Shown: positions 1 to 4,665 of the stretch, piece by piece | Numbering within the stretch: the stretch's first letter is position 1 | How the letters are laid out: the number at the start of each line of letters is the position of its first letter | Assembly (NCBI GenBank): GCA_014379045.1 | Contig: JACMMK010000168.1 | Span: forward strand, 1-5,171 | Origin: Burkholderiales bacterium | GTDB lineage: Bacteria; Pseudomonadota; Gammaproteobacteria; Burkholderiales; CAIKXV01 | Direction: 5' to 3' | Length of the DNA: 5,171 nt | Program-made: the position numbers and the translations under genes | The notes under the pieces: generated by a model | Seen by the model: only the letters and a program-made list of their open reading frames with translations | Databases searched by the model: none | What the model was told of the DNA's origin: nothing

Positions 1-564
1 ATCGACCGGGGGAACCGGGAAATAGCCGCCCTTGACCGGCGGACGATGCGCCTTGTTACCGCCTTCGAACTCATGCCCGCTCGCCCACGGCGCCTCTTCC
101 GAGACGACCTTGCACATTGACCCGGACATGTCGACATTCCAGGTGACCGAGTCGAAGATGAAAAATTCAGGCTCGGGGCCGAAATAAGCTACATCGCCGA
201 CGCCGGTCGACTTCAGGTACGCATCGGCGCGCTTGGCGATCGAGCGCGGATCTCGGTCGTAGCCCTTGCCATCGGAAGGCTCGACCACGTCGCAGGTCAG
301 GATCAGCGTCGCTTCGTCGGTAAACGGGTCCATGTGCGCGGTCGATGCATCGGGCATCAACAGCATGTCGGACGCCTGGATACCCTTCCAACCCGCAATC
401 GAAGAGCCGTCGAAGGCGTGCCCGTCATCGAACTTCGCGCTGTCGACCGTGCGCGCGGGAACCGAGACATGCTGTTCCTTGCCGCGGGTATCGGTAAACC
501 GGTAGTCAACGAACTTGACTTCGTGTTCCTTGATCATCTTGATTACATCGGCGGCGGTTGCCAT
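1..564 (-). CDS. glnA: Glutamine synthetase type I, N-terminal part (cut by window edge)
   Basis: This gene encodes glutamine synthetase, which joins ammonia to glutamate using ATP in the cytoplasm and is the main entry of nitrogen under ammonium limitation. Only the first 188 codons are present; the enzyme is about 470 residues in E. coli. The start is ATG at 564-562, preceded by a GAGGAG Shine-Dalgarno. Reading the minus strand gives the N-terminal beta-grasp domain with EHEVKFVDYRFTDTRGKEQH near residues 13-31, FDGSSIAGWKGI near 52-63 and LMPDAST near 69-75. The start of the catalytic domain follows, with YDRDPRSIAKRA, the metal-binding GPEPEFFIFD, and near the edge EGGNKAHRPPVKGGYFPVPP. 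All of these match the E. coli GlnA pattern closely. The adenylylated tyrosine lies beyond the window, so GlnE control cannot be checked here. The gene diverges from the rhodanese gene across a nitrogen-type promoter region. Confidence 0.97.
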   Translation of the reverse strand, partial: MATAADVIKMIKEHEVKFVDYRFTDTRGKEQHVSVPARTVDSAKFDDGHAFDGSSIAGWKGIQASDMLLMPDASTAHMDPFTDEATLILTCDVVEPSDGKGYDRDPRSIAKRADAYLKSTGVGDVAYFGPEPEFFIFDSVTWNVDMSGSMCKVVSEEAPWASGHEFEGGNKAHRPPVKGGYFPVPPVD

Positions 565-641
565 ATTTCTCCTCGTTGTTTCGTCGTCGCTTGCCACTTT
601 GAATGCGTCGATGCAGACAGGTAAACAGCGGAACAGGCGTC

Positions 642-659
642 AGCATGAAGCATGCCAAA
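642..659 (-). promoter_or_regulatory. Sigma54 (RpoN) -24/-12 promoter of glnA
   Basis: On the minus strand the sequence TTTGGCATGCTTCATGCT has GG at 656-655 and GC at 644-643, separated by exactly 10 bases. It matches the RpoN consensus TGGCACG-N4-TTGCW at all but two fixed positions (T for C at position 6, A for T at position 12). The predicted transcription start is near 631, leaving a leader of about 67 bases before the glnA ATG. E. coli glnA is also read from a sigma54 promoter with NtrC, and NtrC-like sites lie upstream here at a fitting distance. The sequence match is seen directly; activity is inferred. Confidence 0.8.
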
Positions 660-688
660 CCGTTTTCAGCGCAATTGACGAGTCGAAA

Positions 689-701
689 CAGTGCGTTGAT
701 C
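689..701 (-). promoter_or_regulatory. Possible IHF bending site between NtrC sites and promoter
   Basis: On the minus strand GATCAACGCACTG resembles the IHF consensus WATCAA-N4-TTR, with the ATCAA core intact and two mismatches (G for W, C for the first T). It lies about 58-70 bp upstream of the predicted start, between enhancers and promoter, where IHF usually binds in sigma54 promoters. The motif is short and degenerate, so a chance match is quite possible. Confidence 0.25.
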
Positions 702-720
702 GCAGTTTGTTCGTTCCGCA

Positions 721-735
721 GCCCGCCTTTGGTGC
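721..735. promoter_or_regulatory. Weaker second NtrC-like site
   Basis: On the minus strand GCACCAAAGGCGGGC has one perfect NtrC half-site (GCACCA) and a poor partner half. Its centre at 728 is 30 bp from the centre of the strong site, about three helical turns. This is close to the 32-bp spacing of the paired enteric glnA enhancers, so it could load a second NtrC dimer cooperatively. The spacing is the main support, as the second half-site matches only three of six bases. Confidence 0.4.
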
Positions 736-749
736 GAAGGCTGACAGTA

Positions 750-766
750 TGCACCACCACGGTGCA
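750..766. promoter_or_regulatory. NtrC (GlnG) enhancer-like site upstream of glnA
   Basis: TGCACCACCACGGTGCA is an interrupted palindrome whose half-sites TGCACC and GGTGCA are exact inverted copies. It fits the known NtrC pattern TGCACCA-N3-TGGTGCA with one change (C for T). Its centre at 758 lies about 127 bp upstream of the predicted sigma54 start at 631. That is similar to the two strong NtrC enhancers of enteric glnA, centred near -108 and -140. It is the best-formed dyad in the divergent region. Confidence 0.8.
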
Positions 767-873
767 CCGATTCTGCCGTGGGGCGGCCCGTTGGGCACCC
801 CGACATTCGACCCCGACGCCTCTGCGCGCCGGACGCAACGGGTTAAACTCAGGTCCCATTGCCGTCCACCCGC

Positions 874-888
874 AGGGAGAAACGTGTG
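874..888 (+). promoter_or_regulatory. Ribosome binding site and GTG start that fix the rhodanese N-terminus
   Basis: AGGGAG at 874-879 is followed after six bases by GTG at 886-888. The same reading frame is open from an upstream TTG at 859, but that start has no Shine-Dalgarno and would add nine residues (MPSTRREKR) that are partly translated from the ribosome binding site itself. GTG 886 is therefore preferred. Confidence 0.75.
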
Positions 889-1344
889 GAGTCTCCTACG
901 ATCGACAACGTGCTGGCGCGAGCCCGGCAACGAGCGCGCGACCTTTCGCTGCCCTACGCAGGCGTCCTGGAGCCGGCCGAGGCCTGGGCGCTGCTGCAGC
1001 ACGCGCCGAACGCCCGTCTGGTCGACGTACGCTCACGTGCCGAGTGGGAGTATGTCGGCCGGGTGCCTGGCGCAGTCGAGCTGGAGTGGAAGTCGTGGCC
1101 GGGCATGGTTCCCAATCCCGCGTTCCTCGGCGCGTTGGGTGCGGCGCTCGATCCGAAAGTCCCGGCGCTGTTCATGTGTCGCAGCGGCGCCCGCTCGCAC
1201 GAGGCTGCGGTTGCGGCCACCGCCGCAGGCTTCACCGATTGTTACAACGTCCTGCAGGGCTTCGAGGGGGACAAGGACGCCGACCAGCATCGCAATACCG
1301 TCGGCGGCTGGCGCGCGGCAGGCCTGCCATGGGTACAAGGCTGA
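886..1344 (+). CDS. Single-domain rhodanese-like sulfurtransferase
   Basis: A 152-residue cytoplasmic protein with one rhodanese domain and no signal peptide. The N-terminal 30 residues are charged and helical in character. The domain begins with PAEAWALL and shows LVDVRSRAEWEYVGRVPGA, with the conserved Asp47 and Arg49. The active-site loop is MCRSGARS with the catalytic Cys98, in the CxxGxR form usual for small single-domain rhodaneses. The C-terminus (QGFEGDKD, then GGWRAAGLPW) is typical of these proteins. Family members move sulfane sulfur from donors such as thiosulfate to cyanide, thiols or protein partners; the natural substrate here is unknown. It diverges from glnA and shares its 321-bp upstream region. 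I saw no convincing sigma70 promoter for it. The SDR gene follows after 120 bases and may or may not be co-transcribed. Confidence 0.93.
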   Translation: MESPTIDNVLARARQRARDLSLPYAGVLEPAEAWALLQHAPNARLVDVRSRAEWEYVGRVPGAVELEWKSWPGMVPNPAFLGALGAALDPKVPALFMCRSGARSHEAAVAATAAGFTDCYNVLQGFEGDKDADQHRNTVGGWRAAGLPWVQG

Positions 1345-1364
1345 CGCCGAGCCGATCCAGTGCG

Positions 1365-1379
1365 CGCCGCAAGACGGCG
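1365..1379. other. Short hairpin after the rhodanese gene
   Basis: CGCCG (1365-1369) and CGGCG (1375-1379) can pair around a five-base loop, 20 bases after the rhodanese stop codon. No T-run follows, so it is not a standard intrinsic terminator, though it could help Rho-dependent ending or mRNA 3' stability. The rest of the 120-base gap is GC-rich. Its only other regularity is GGTCAA repeated at 1425-1430 and 1438-1443. Confidence 0.25.
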
Positions 1380-1464
1380 TAGCGGCCCGCGCGCGGTGGC
1401 AGGTAGGACCGACGCCGCGGCCCGGGTCAATCGCTTTGGTCAACGCACGGGGAGACAACACGGC

Positions 1465-2220
1465 ATGACCGATCTGGAGGGCAAAGTGGCCGTGATCACC
1501 GGCGCGTCGCGCGGTATCGGCCGTGCCGTTGCCGAGCGCCTTGCCGGGGGCGGCGTCGCGGTCTATCTGGCCGCGGAGGGCACCGCCGAAGAGCTGTCCG
1601 AGGTGGCCGCAACCTGCACGGCAGCCGGTGCCCCGCGCGTCGAATGGGGCCTGCATGACCTGTCCCAGGCCGCAGTTCCGGCACAAATGATAGAGGCGGC
1701 GCACCGCAAGATGGGGCGCATCGACATCCTGGTCAACAATGCAGGCATCCGGATCCGCAAGGCGTTCTGCGAGTTCACGCCCGAGGATTACGACCGGGTA
1801 CTCGCGATCAACCTGCGCGCGCCGTTCTTCGCCAGCCAGGCGGTGGTTCCCATCATGCTCGCCCAGGGCGGCGGACGGATCGTCCACATGTCGAGCACGC
1901 TCGGCATGGTTGCCTCGCGCTTCGCGGCGCTCTACAACGTCACCAAGGGCGGGCTGCTGCAGCTCACGCGCACGATGGCATTGGAGCTGTCGGCACAGAA
2001 CATCCTGGTCAACGCGGTCTGCCCGGGTCCGATCGCCACCGAGGGCTTCATCGCCGGGCGCAACCCGGGCGAACTCGAACAGCGCGCGCGCGACGTGCCG
2101 ATCGGGCGTTTCGGCACCGCAGAGGAAGTCGCCGGGGTCGTCGCCTTCCTGTGTTCGAAGGATGCCGCCTATATCGCCGGCCACGGGCTGGTGATGGATG
2201 GCGGGTACGTGATCCACTGA
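1465..2220 (+). CDS. Short-chain dehydrogenase/reductase (SDR), FabG-like
   Basis: A 251-residue NAD(P)-dependent oxidoreductase of the classical SDR family, with a single Rossmann domain and expected to be cytoplasmic. The cofactor motif TGASRGIG covers residues 12-19, NNAG is 91-94, and the catalytic set is Asn116, Ser144, Tyr157 and Lys161 (YNVTK). VCPGPI follows, then the C-terminal VMDGGY common in FabG-like members. Arg16 in the glycine motif and no acidic residue at the end of beta-strand 2 (VYLAAEG) hint at NADPH, an inference only. The start is ATG 1465 with GGGGAG about ten bases upstream; the frame is open further back but without support. The substrate cannot be assigned: a 3-oxoacyl reductase, a hydroxy-acid dehydrogenase or a sugar-alcohol dehydrogenase would all look like this. 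The Bug receptor gene 77 bases downstream suggests organic-acid catabolism rather than fatty-acid synthesis, as no acpP, fabD or fabF is nearby. Confidence 0.93.
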   Translation: MTDLEGKVAVITGASRGIGRAVAERLAGGGVAVYLAAEGTAEELSEVAATCTAAGAPRVEWGLHDLSQAAVPAQMIEAAHRKMGRIDILVNNAGIRIRKAFCEFTPEDYDRVLAINLRAPFFASQAVVPIMLAQGGGRIVHMSSTLGMVASRFAALYNVTKGGLLQLTRTMALELSAQNILVNAVCPGPIATEGFIAGRNPGELEQRARDVPIGRFGTAEEVAGVVAFLCSKDAAYIAGHGLVMDGGYVIH

Positions 2221-2235
2221 CCTGATCCACTGACT
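2210..2235 (+). repeat. 13-bp tandem duplication over the SDR stop codon
   Basis: TGATCCACTGACC (2210-2222) is followed directly by TGATCCACTGACT (2223-2235), differing only at the last base, and then by a partial third unit TGATCA. The first copy carries the last SDR codons (Ile-His-stop); the second lies just after the gene. This looks like a replication-slippage duplication that extended the intergenic spacer without altering the protein. Confidence 0.85.
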
Positions 2236-2297
2236 TGATCACCTGGCTCGGCCGACTGACCCGCTCAACCGACCCGATAGCGCCTGGAGGCCCCGTG

Positions 2298-3302
2298 ATG
2301 GACTGCCGCAAACCGCGTCGCCCCTTCCCCGTTGGCGCACCGTTGGTCCTGCTCTGTGCGCTGGCGCTGGGCGCGGGCAGCGCCGCAGCGCAACCTGTAC
2401 CCGCGTGGCCGTCGAAACCGATCCGCATGGTGATCGCGTTCTCGCCCGGGGGAACCTCCGACACGCTCGGCCGGATACTCGGGCAGAAGATCACTGAAGC
2501 CTTCGGCCAGCCGGTGGTGATCGACTCGCGGCCGGGCGCGAGCGGCATGATCGGCGCGGACATCACCGCCCGCGCCGCGCCCGACGGCTACACGCTGATG
2601 CATGCCTACATCGGCCAGTTCTCGGTCAACCCGTCGCTGTTCGCCAAGCTCCCCTACGACCCGATGCGCGACTTCACGCCGGTGAGTCTGGTCGCCACCG
2701 CCCCGCAGCTGGTCGTGGTGCCGCCCGAGCTGCCGGTGAAGTCGATCCGCGATCTGATCGCACTCGCGCGCGAGAAGCCCGGCCAGCTCAACTTCGGCTC
2801 GGGCGGCGCGGGCACGCTGTCGTTCGTCGGCGGCGAACTGTTCCAGACGCTGACCGGGGTGAAGATGGTGCATGTCTCGTACAAGGGCACGGTGCTCGCG
2901 CAGAACGACCTGCTGGCCGGGCGCGTGCAGGTGATGTTCTCCGACATGCCAACCTCGCTGCCCCAGGCGAACGCAGGCAAACTGCGCGGGATCGCGGTCA
3001 CCTCGCTCAAGCGCAGCGCCCTGCTGCCCTCGCTGCCGACGGTCGCCGAGAGCGGTGTGCCCGGCTACGAACTGCTTGCCTGGTGGGGTCTGGTCGGCCC
3101 GCGCGGGCTGCCCGAGCCGCTGGTGACGCGGCTGCATACTGAACTGGTACGGATTCACGCGCTGCCCGACATCCGCGAGCGCTACGAGGCGCTCGGGGTC
3201 GAGCCGACCACCAACACGCCCGCGCAGTTCGCTGCGTTCATGCGCGAGGATGCGGCGCGGTTCGCGAAGCTGCTGAAGGCGGCCGGGGTGAAGGCGGATT
3301 GA
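2298..3302 (+). CDS. Bug/TctC-family tripartite tricarboxylate transporter substrate-binding protein
   Basis: A 334-residue periplasmic solute receptor. Residues 1-31 form a Sec signal peptide: basic start (CRKPRR), hydrophobic LVLLCALALGAG and an AAA cleavage site before Gln32. The mature part of about 303 residues has the family signatures WPSKPIRMVIAFSPGGTSD, VVIDSRPGASGMIGAD, RAAPDGYTLM, LNFGSGGAGT, VHVSYKG, QVMFSDMPTSLPQ and LPSLPTVAESGVPGYE. Bug proteins close two lobes around a carboxylated ligand (citrate, amino acids, nicotinate, aromatic acids); the ligand cannot be read from sequence. ATG 2298 is preferred, seven bases after TGGAGG; the in-frame GTG just before it (2295) is the only close rival. 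No TctA/TctB membrane genes are in the window, so it is a local orphan, as is common in betaproteobacteria such as Bordetella. It probably shares a transcript with the SDR gene. Confidence 0.94.
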   Translation: MDCRKPRRPFPVGAPLVLLCALALGAGSAAAQPVPAWPSKPIRMVIAFSPGGTSDTLGRILGQKITEAFGQPVVIDSRPGASGMIGADITARAAPDGYTLMHAYIGQFSVNPSLFAKLPYDPMRDFTPVSLVATAPQLVVVPPELPVKSIRDLIALAREKPGQLNFGSGGAGTLSFVGGELFQTLTGVKMVHVSYKGTVLAQNDLLAGRVQVMFSDMPTSLPQANAGKLRGIAVTSLKRSALLPSLPTVAESGVPGYELLAWWGLVGPRGLPEPLVTRLHTELVRIHALPDIRERYEALGVEPTTNTPAQFAAFMREDAARFAKLLKAAGVKAD

Positions 3303-3316
3303 TGTCCGAAGGTCGT

Positions 3317-3366
3317 GCGCAGCGCTTGGCGCGCCGTGCGCGAGCGGGCACCCGCCGCGCTGCCCG
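3317..3366. terminator. Candidate hairpins between convergent genes (weak)
   Basis: The 77-base gap between the receptor and uppP stop codons is very GC-rich. It can fold into GCGCA/TGCGC (3317-3321 with 3337-3341) and CGGGCA/TGCCCG (3345-3350 with 3361-3366, ten-base loop). Termination is expected here because two transcription units meet head-on. Neither stem is followed by a T-run on either strand, so Rho-dependent ending is as likely. Confidence 0.22.
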
Positions 3367-3379
3367 GGCGCTGGGTTGC

Positions 3380-4177
3380 CTACCAGAAGTGCCAGAGCAC
3401 GAACAGACCGAAGACGATCCGGTACCACCCGAACGGGGCGAAACTGTGGCGTGATACATACGCGAGCAAGGCGCGCACCGTTGCCAGCGCCGTGATGAAC
3501 GCAGTGACGAATCCGGTTGCGAAAACCCCTGCATCGTCCCACGACAGGATCGCCGCGTTCTTGTAGAGATCGTAGGTCACCGCGGCTGCCATCGTCGGCA
3601 TGGCGAGGAAAAACGAGAACCGGGTCGCGGTCTCGCGCGACAGGCCGACCAGCATTCCGCCGATGATCGTGGCGCCAGCGCGCGATACCCCGGGAAACAG
3701 CGCGCAGCACTGGCAAAGTCCGACCTTGAGCGCGTCGAGCATCGAAAGGTCGTCGACGTCATGGACGCGCGCGCGCCGCGGTTTCGACTCGACCCAAAGG
3801 ATGATCACCCCGCCGATCACGAGGGCGATCGCAACGGTGAGCGGCGAGAACAACCGTGACTTGATGAATCCGTGCAGCAGCGCGCCGAACACCATCGCCG
3901 GGAGAAAAGCGATGACCACGTTCAACGCGAATCGACGCGCCTGGGGATCGGTCGGCAGGCCGAACAGTACTTCGAACAGCTTTTCGCGATAGGCGACACA
4001 CACGGCGAGGATCGCACCGAGCTGAATGAATATCGCAAAGGCCTTGCCGCGTGCATCGTTCACGCCGAGCGCGTCTTCGGCGATGATCAGATGGCCGGTG
4101 CTGGACACCGGCAGGAACTCAGTCAATCCCTCCAGGATGCCGAGAAGCACTGCCTGCCCTATTCCCAGAGACTCCAC
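3380..4177 (-). CDS. uppP: Undecaprenyl-diphosphatase UppP (BacA)
   Basis: A 265-residue polytopic inner-membrane enzyme that removes one phosphate from undecaprenyl diphosphate, recycling the lipid carrier for peptidoglycan and other envelope polymers; overexpression of the family gives bacitracin resistance. The first signature, EGLTEFLPVSSTGHLI, covers residues 16-31 with Glu16, Glu20, Ser26 and His29. The second, FPGVSRAGATIIGGM, carries Arg166. These are the residues expected for catalysis or metal binding in BacA. Several hydrophobic stretches (near 5-15, 47-62, 85-102, 112-129, 185-200, 217-240 and 252-265) fit the multi-spanning fold, and the length is normal. The start is GTG at 4177-4175 with AAAGG nine bases upstream; a longer frame to TTG 4246 would add 23 residues that do not resemble the family. 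One small change: SRAG replaces the more usual SRSG. The gene converges on the Bug receptor gene and diverges from the SWIM-protein gene. Confidence 0.96.
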   Translation of the reverse strand: MESLGIGQAVLLGILEGLTEFLPVSSTGHLIIAEDALGVNDARGKAFAIFIQLGAILAVCVAYREKLFEVLFGLPTDPQARRFALNVVIAFLPAMVFGALLHGFIKSRLFSPLTVAIALVIGGVIILWVESKPRRARVHDVDDLSMLDALKVGLCQCCALFPGVSRAGATIIGGMLVGLSRETATRFSFFLAMPTMAAAVTYDLYKNAAILSWDDAGVFATGFVTAFITALATVRALLAYVSRHSFAPFGWYRIVFGLFVLWHFW

Positions 4178-4250
4178 GTTCCACAACCTTTCGCGCGCGA
4201 GAGTGCCCGCGGCATCGGCGACACTGCGGCGGGGCGATGGTACCAAGCGC

Positions 4251-4291
4251 TTCGATGCGCCCGGTGTACCCGGGTCATACGCGCATTCGAA
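4251..4291. repeat. Imperfect 41-bp dyad upstream of uppP
   Basis: TTCGATGCGC (4251-4260) is an inverted match to GCGCA-t-TCGAA (4281-4291) with one bulged base, giving ten pairs. An inner CCGG pair is possible at 4261-4264 with 4270-4273. The element lies 74-114 bases upstream of the uppP GTG and could be an operator or a structured leader. No regulator family can be named from it. Confidence 0.45.
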
Positions 4292-4337
4292 ACTCGGCGC
4301 CGGCGCCAGGGGGCTGTTTTTTAGCGGCGACTCAGGC

Positions 4338-4343
4338 TACAAT
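4338..4343 (+). promoter_or_regulatory. Candidate sigma70 -10 element facing the SWIM-protein gene
   Basis: TACAAT matches the TATAAT consensus at five of six positions and stands out in this GC-rich DNA. A T-rich stretch (T6 at 4317-4322) lies where the -35 should be, but no hexamer there resembles TTGACA. Transcription would start near 4350, giving a leader of about 316 bases before the ATG at 4666. Confidence 0.4.
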
Positions 4344-4665
4344 ACGCGCGTGTCCGAGGTTTTCTTCCGGACGCCAAAAAAAACGCGGTGATCGAACTAC
4401 CACCCGCGTCGCCCGATCGTGCGACGCGCGTGAAGGGCGATACACAGAGGATCACCCCCGCAGTCGCAGCCGTCGCACGCTGCAGACGTCCATCCTGCTG
4501 TTCAACCCCTCGCGGCTCGCCGATACCCGTCCGGCGCCTGTCGCCTGATCGTGTTCACGAACTGAACCGATCCCCGCTCCCACGCAGTCCTTCGCCTCCT
4601 TGTCTGCCCGACCTCAGACACCGAACGACTGTACCGAGAACACACCGACCTAACGGACCTTCTGC
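4344..4665 (+). other. Long leader / non-coding stretch before the SWIM-protein gene
   Basis: I see no gene in this stretch of over 300 bases. It holds a GTCCG/CGGAC hairpin (4352-4356 with 4368-4372), an A8 tract at 4376-4383, a short palindrome TCGTGTTCACGA at 4549-4560, and a TGTCTG/CAGACA hairpin (4601-4606 with 4615-4620). The second half is rich in pyrimidines and C (around 4500-4610), which can serve as Rho loading sites in RNA. The open frame from GTG 4388 runs into the downstream gene out of phase and resembles nothing I know. No tRNA or known riboswitch core was recognised. Confidence 0.4.

Noticed and set aside
844..849. TAAACT as a -10 element for the rhodanese gene
   Set aside because: Only four of six positions match and no -35-like hexamer lies 16-18 bases upstream.
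1425..1443. GGTCAA direct repeat, 13 bp apart, before the SDR start
   Set aside because: Two six-base copies in 19 bases can easily occur by chance; no symmetry or known operator pattern supports it.
515..1468. Long plus-strand open frame of 317 codons across the glnA start, the divergent promoter and the rhodanese gene
   Set aside because: It overlaps two well-supported genes in other frames and the promoter region, and its translation (rich in Arg, Ser, Pro, Thr) has no recognisable domain.
1033..2217. Minus-strand open frame of 394 codons opposite the rhodanese and SDR genes
   Set aside because: It is an antisense shadow produced by the GC-rich codon bias of the SDR gene; the Arg/His/Asp-rich translation matches no family I recognise.
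2265..3716. Minus-strand open frame of 483 codons opposite the Bug receptor and overlapping uppP
   Set aside because: Same cause: GC-rich antisense frame. It overlaps two strongly supported genes and has no plausible start or domain.
4296..4322. GC-rich palindrome GGCGCCGGCGCC followed by T6, resembling an intrinsic terminator on the plus strand
   Set aside because: No plus-strand gene ends upstream of it, the palindrome forms only a short stem, and it is separated from the T-run by nine mostly G bases that do not pair well. The T-run is more likely part of the promoter region at 4338.
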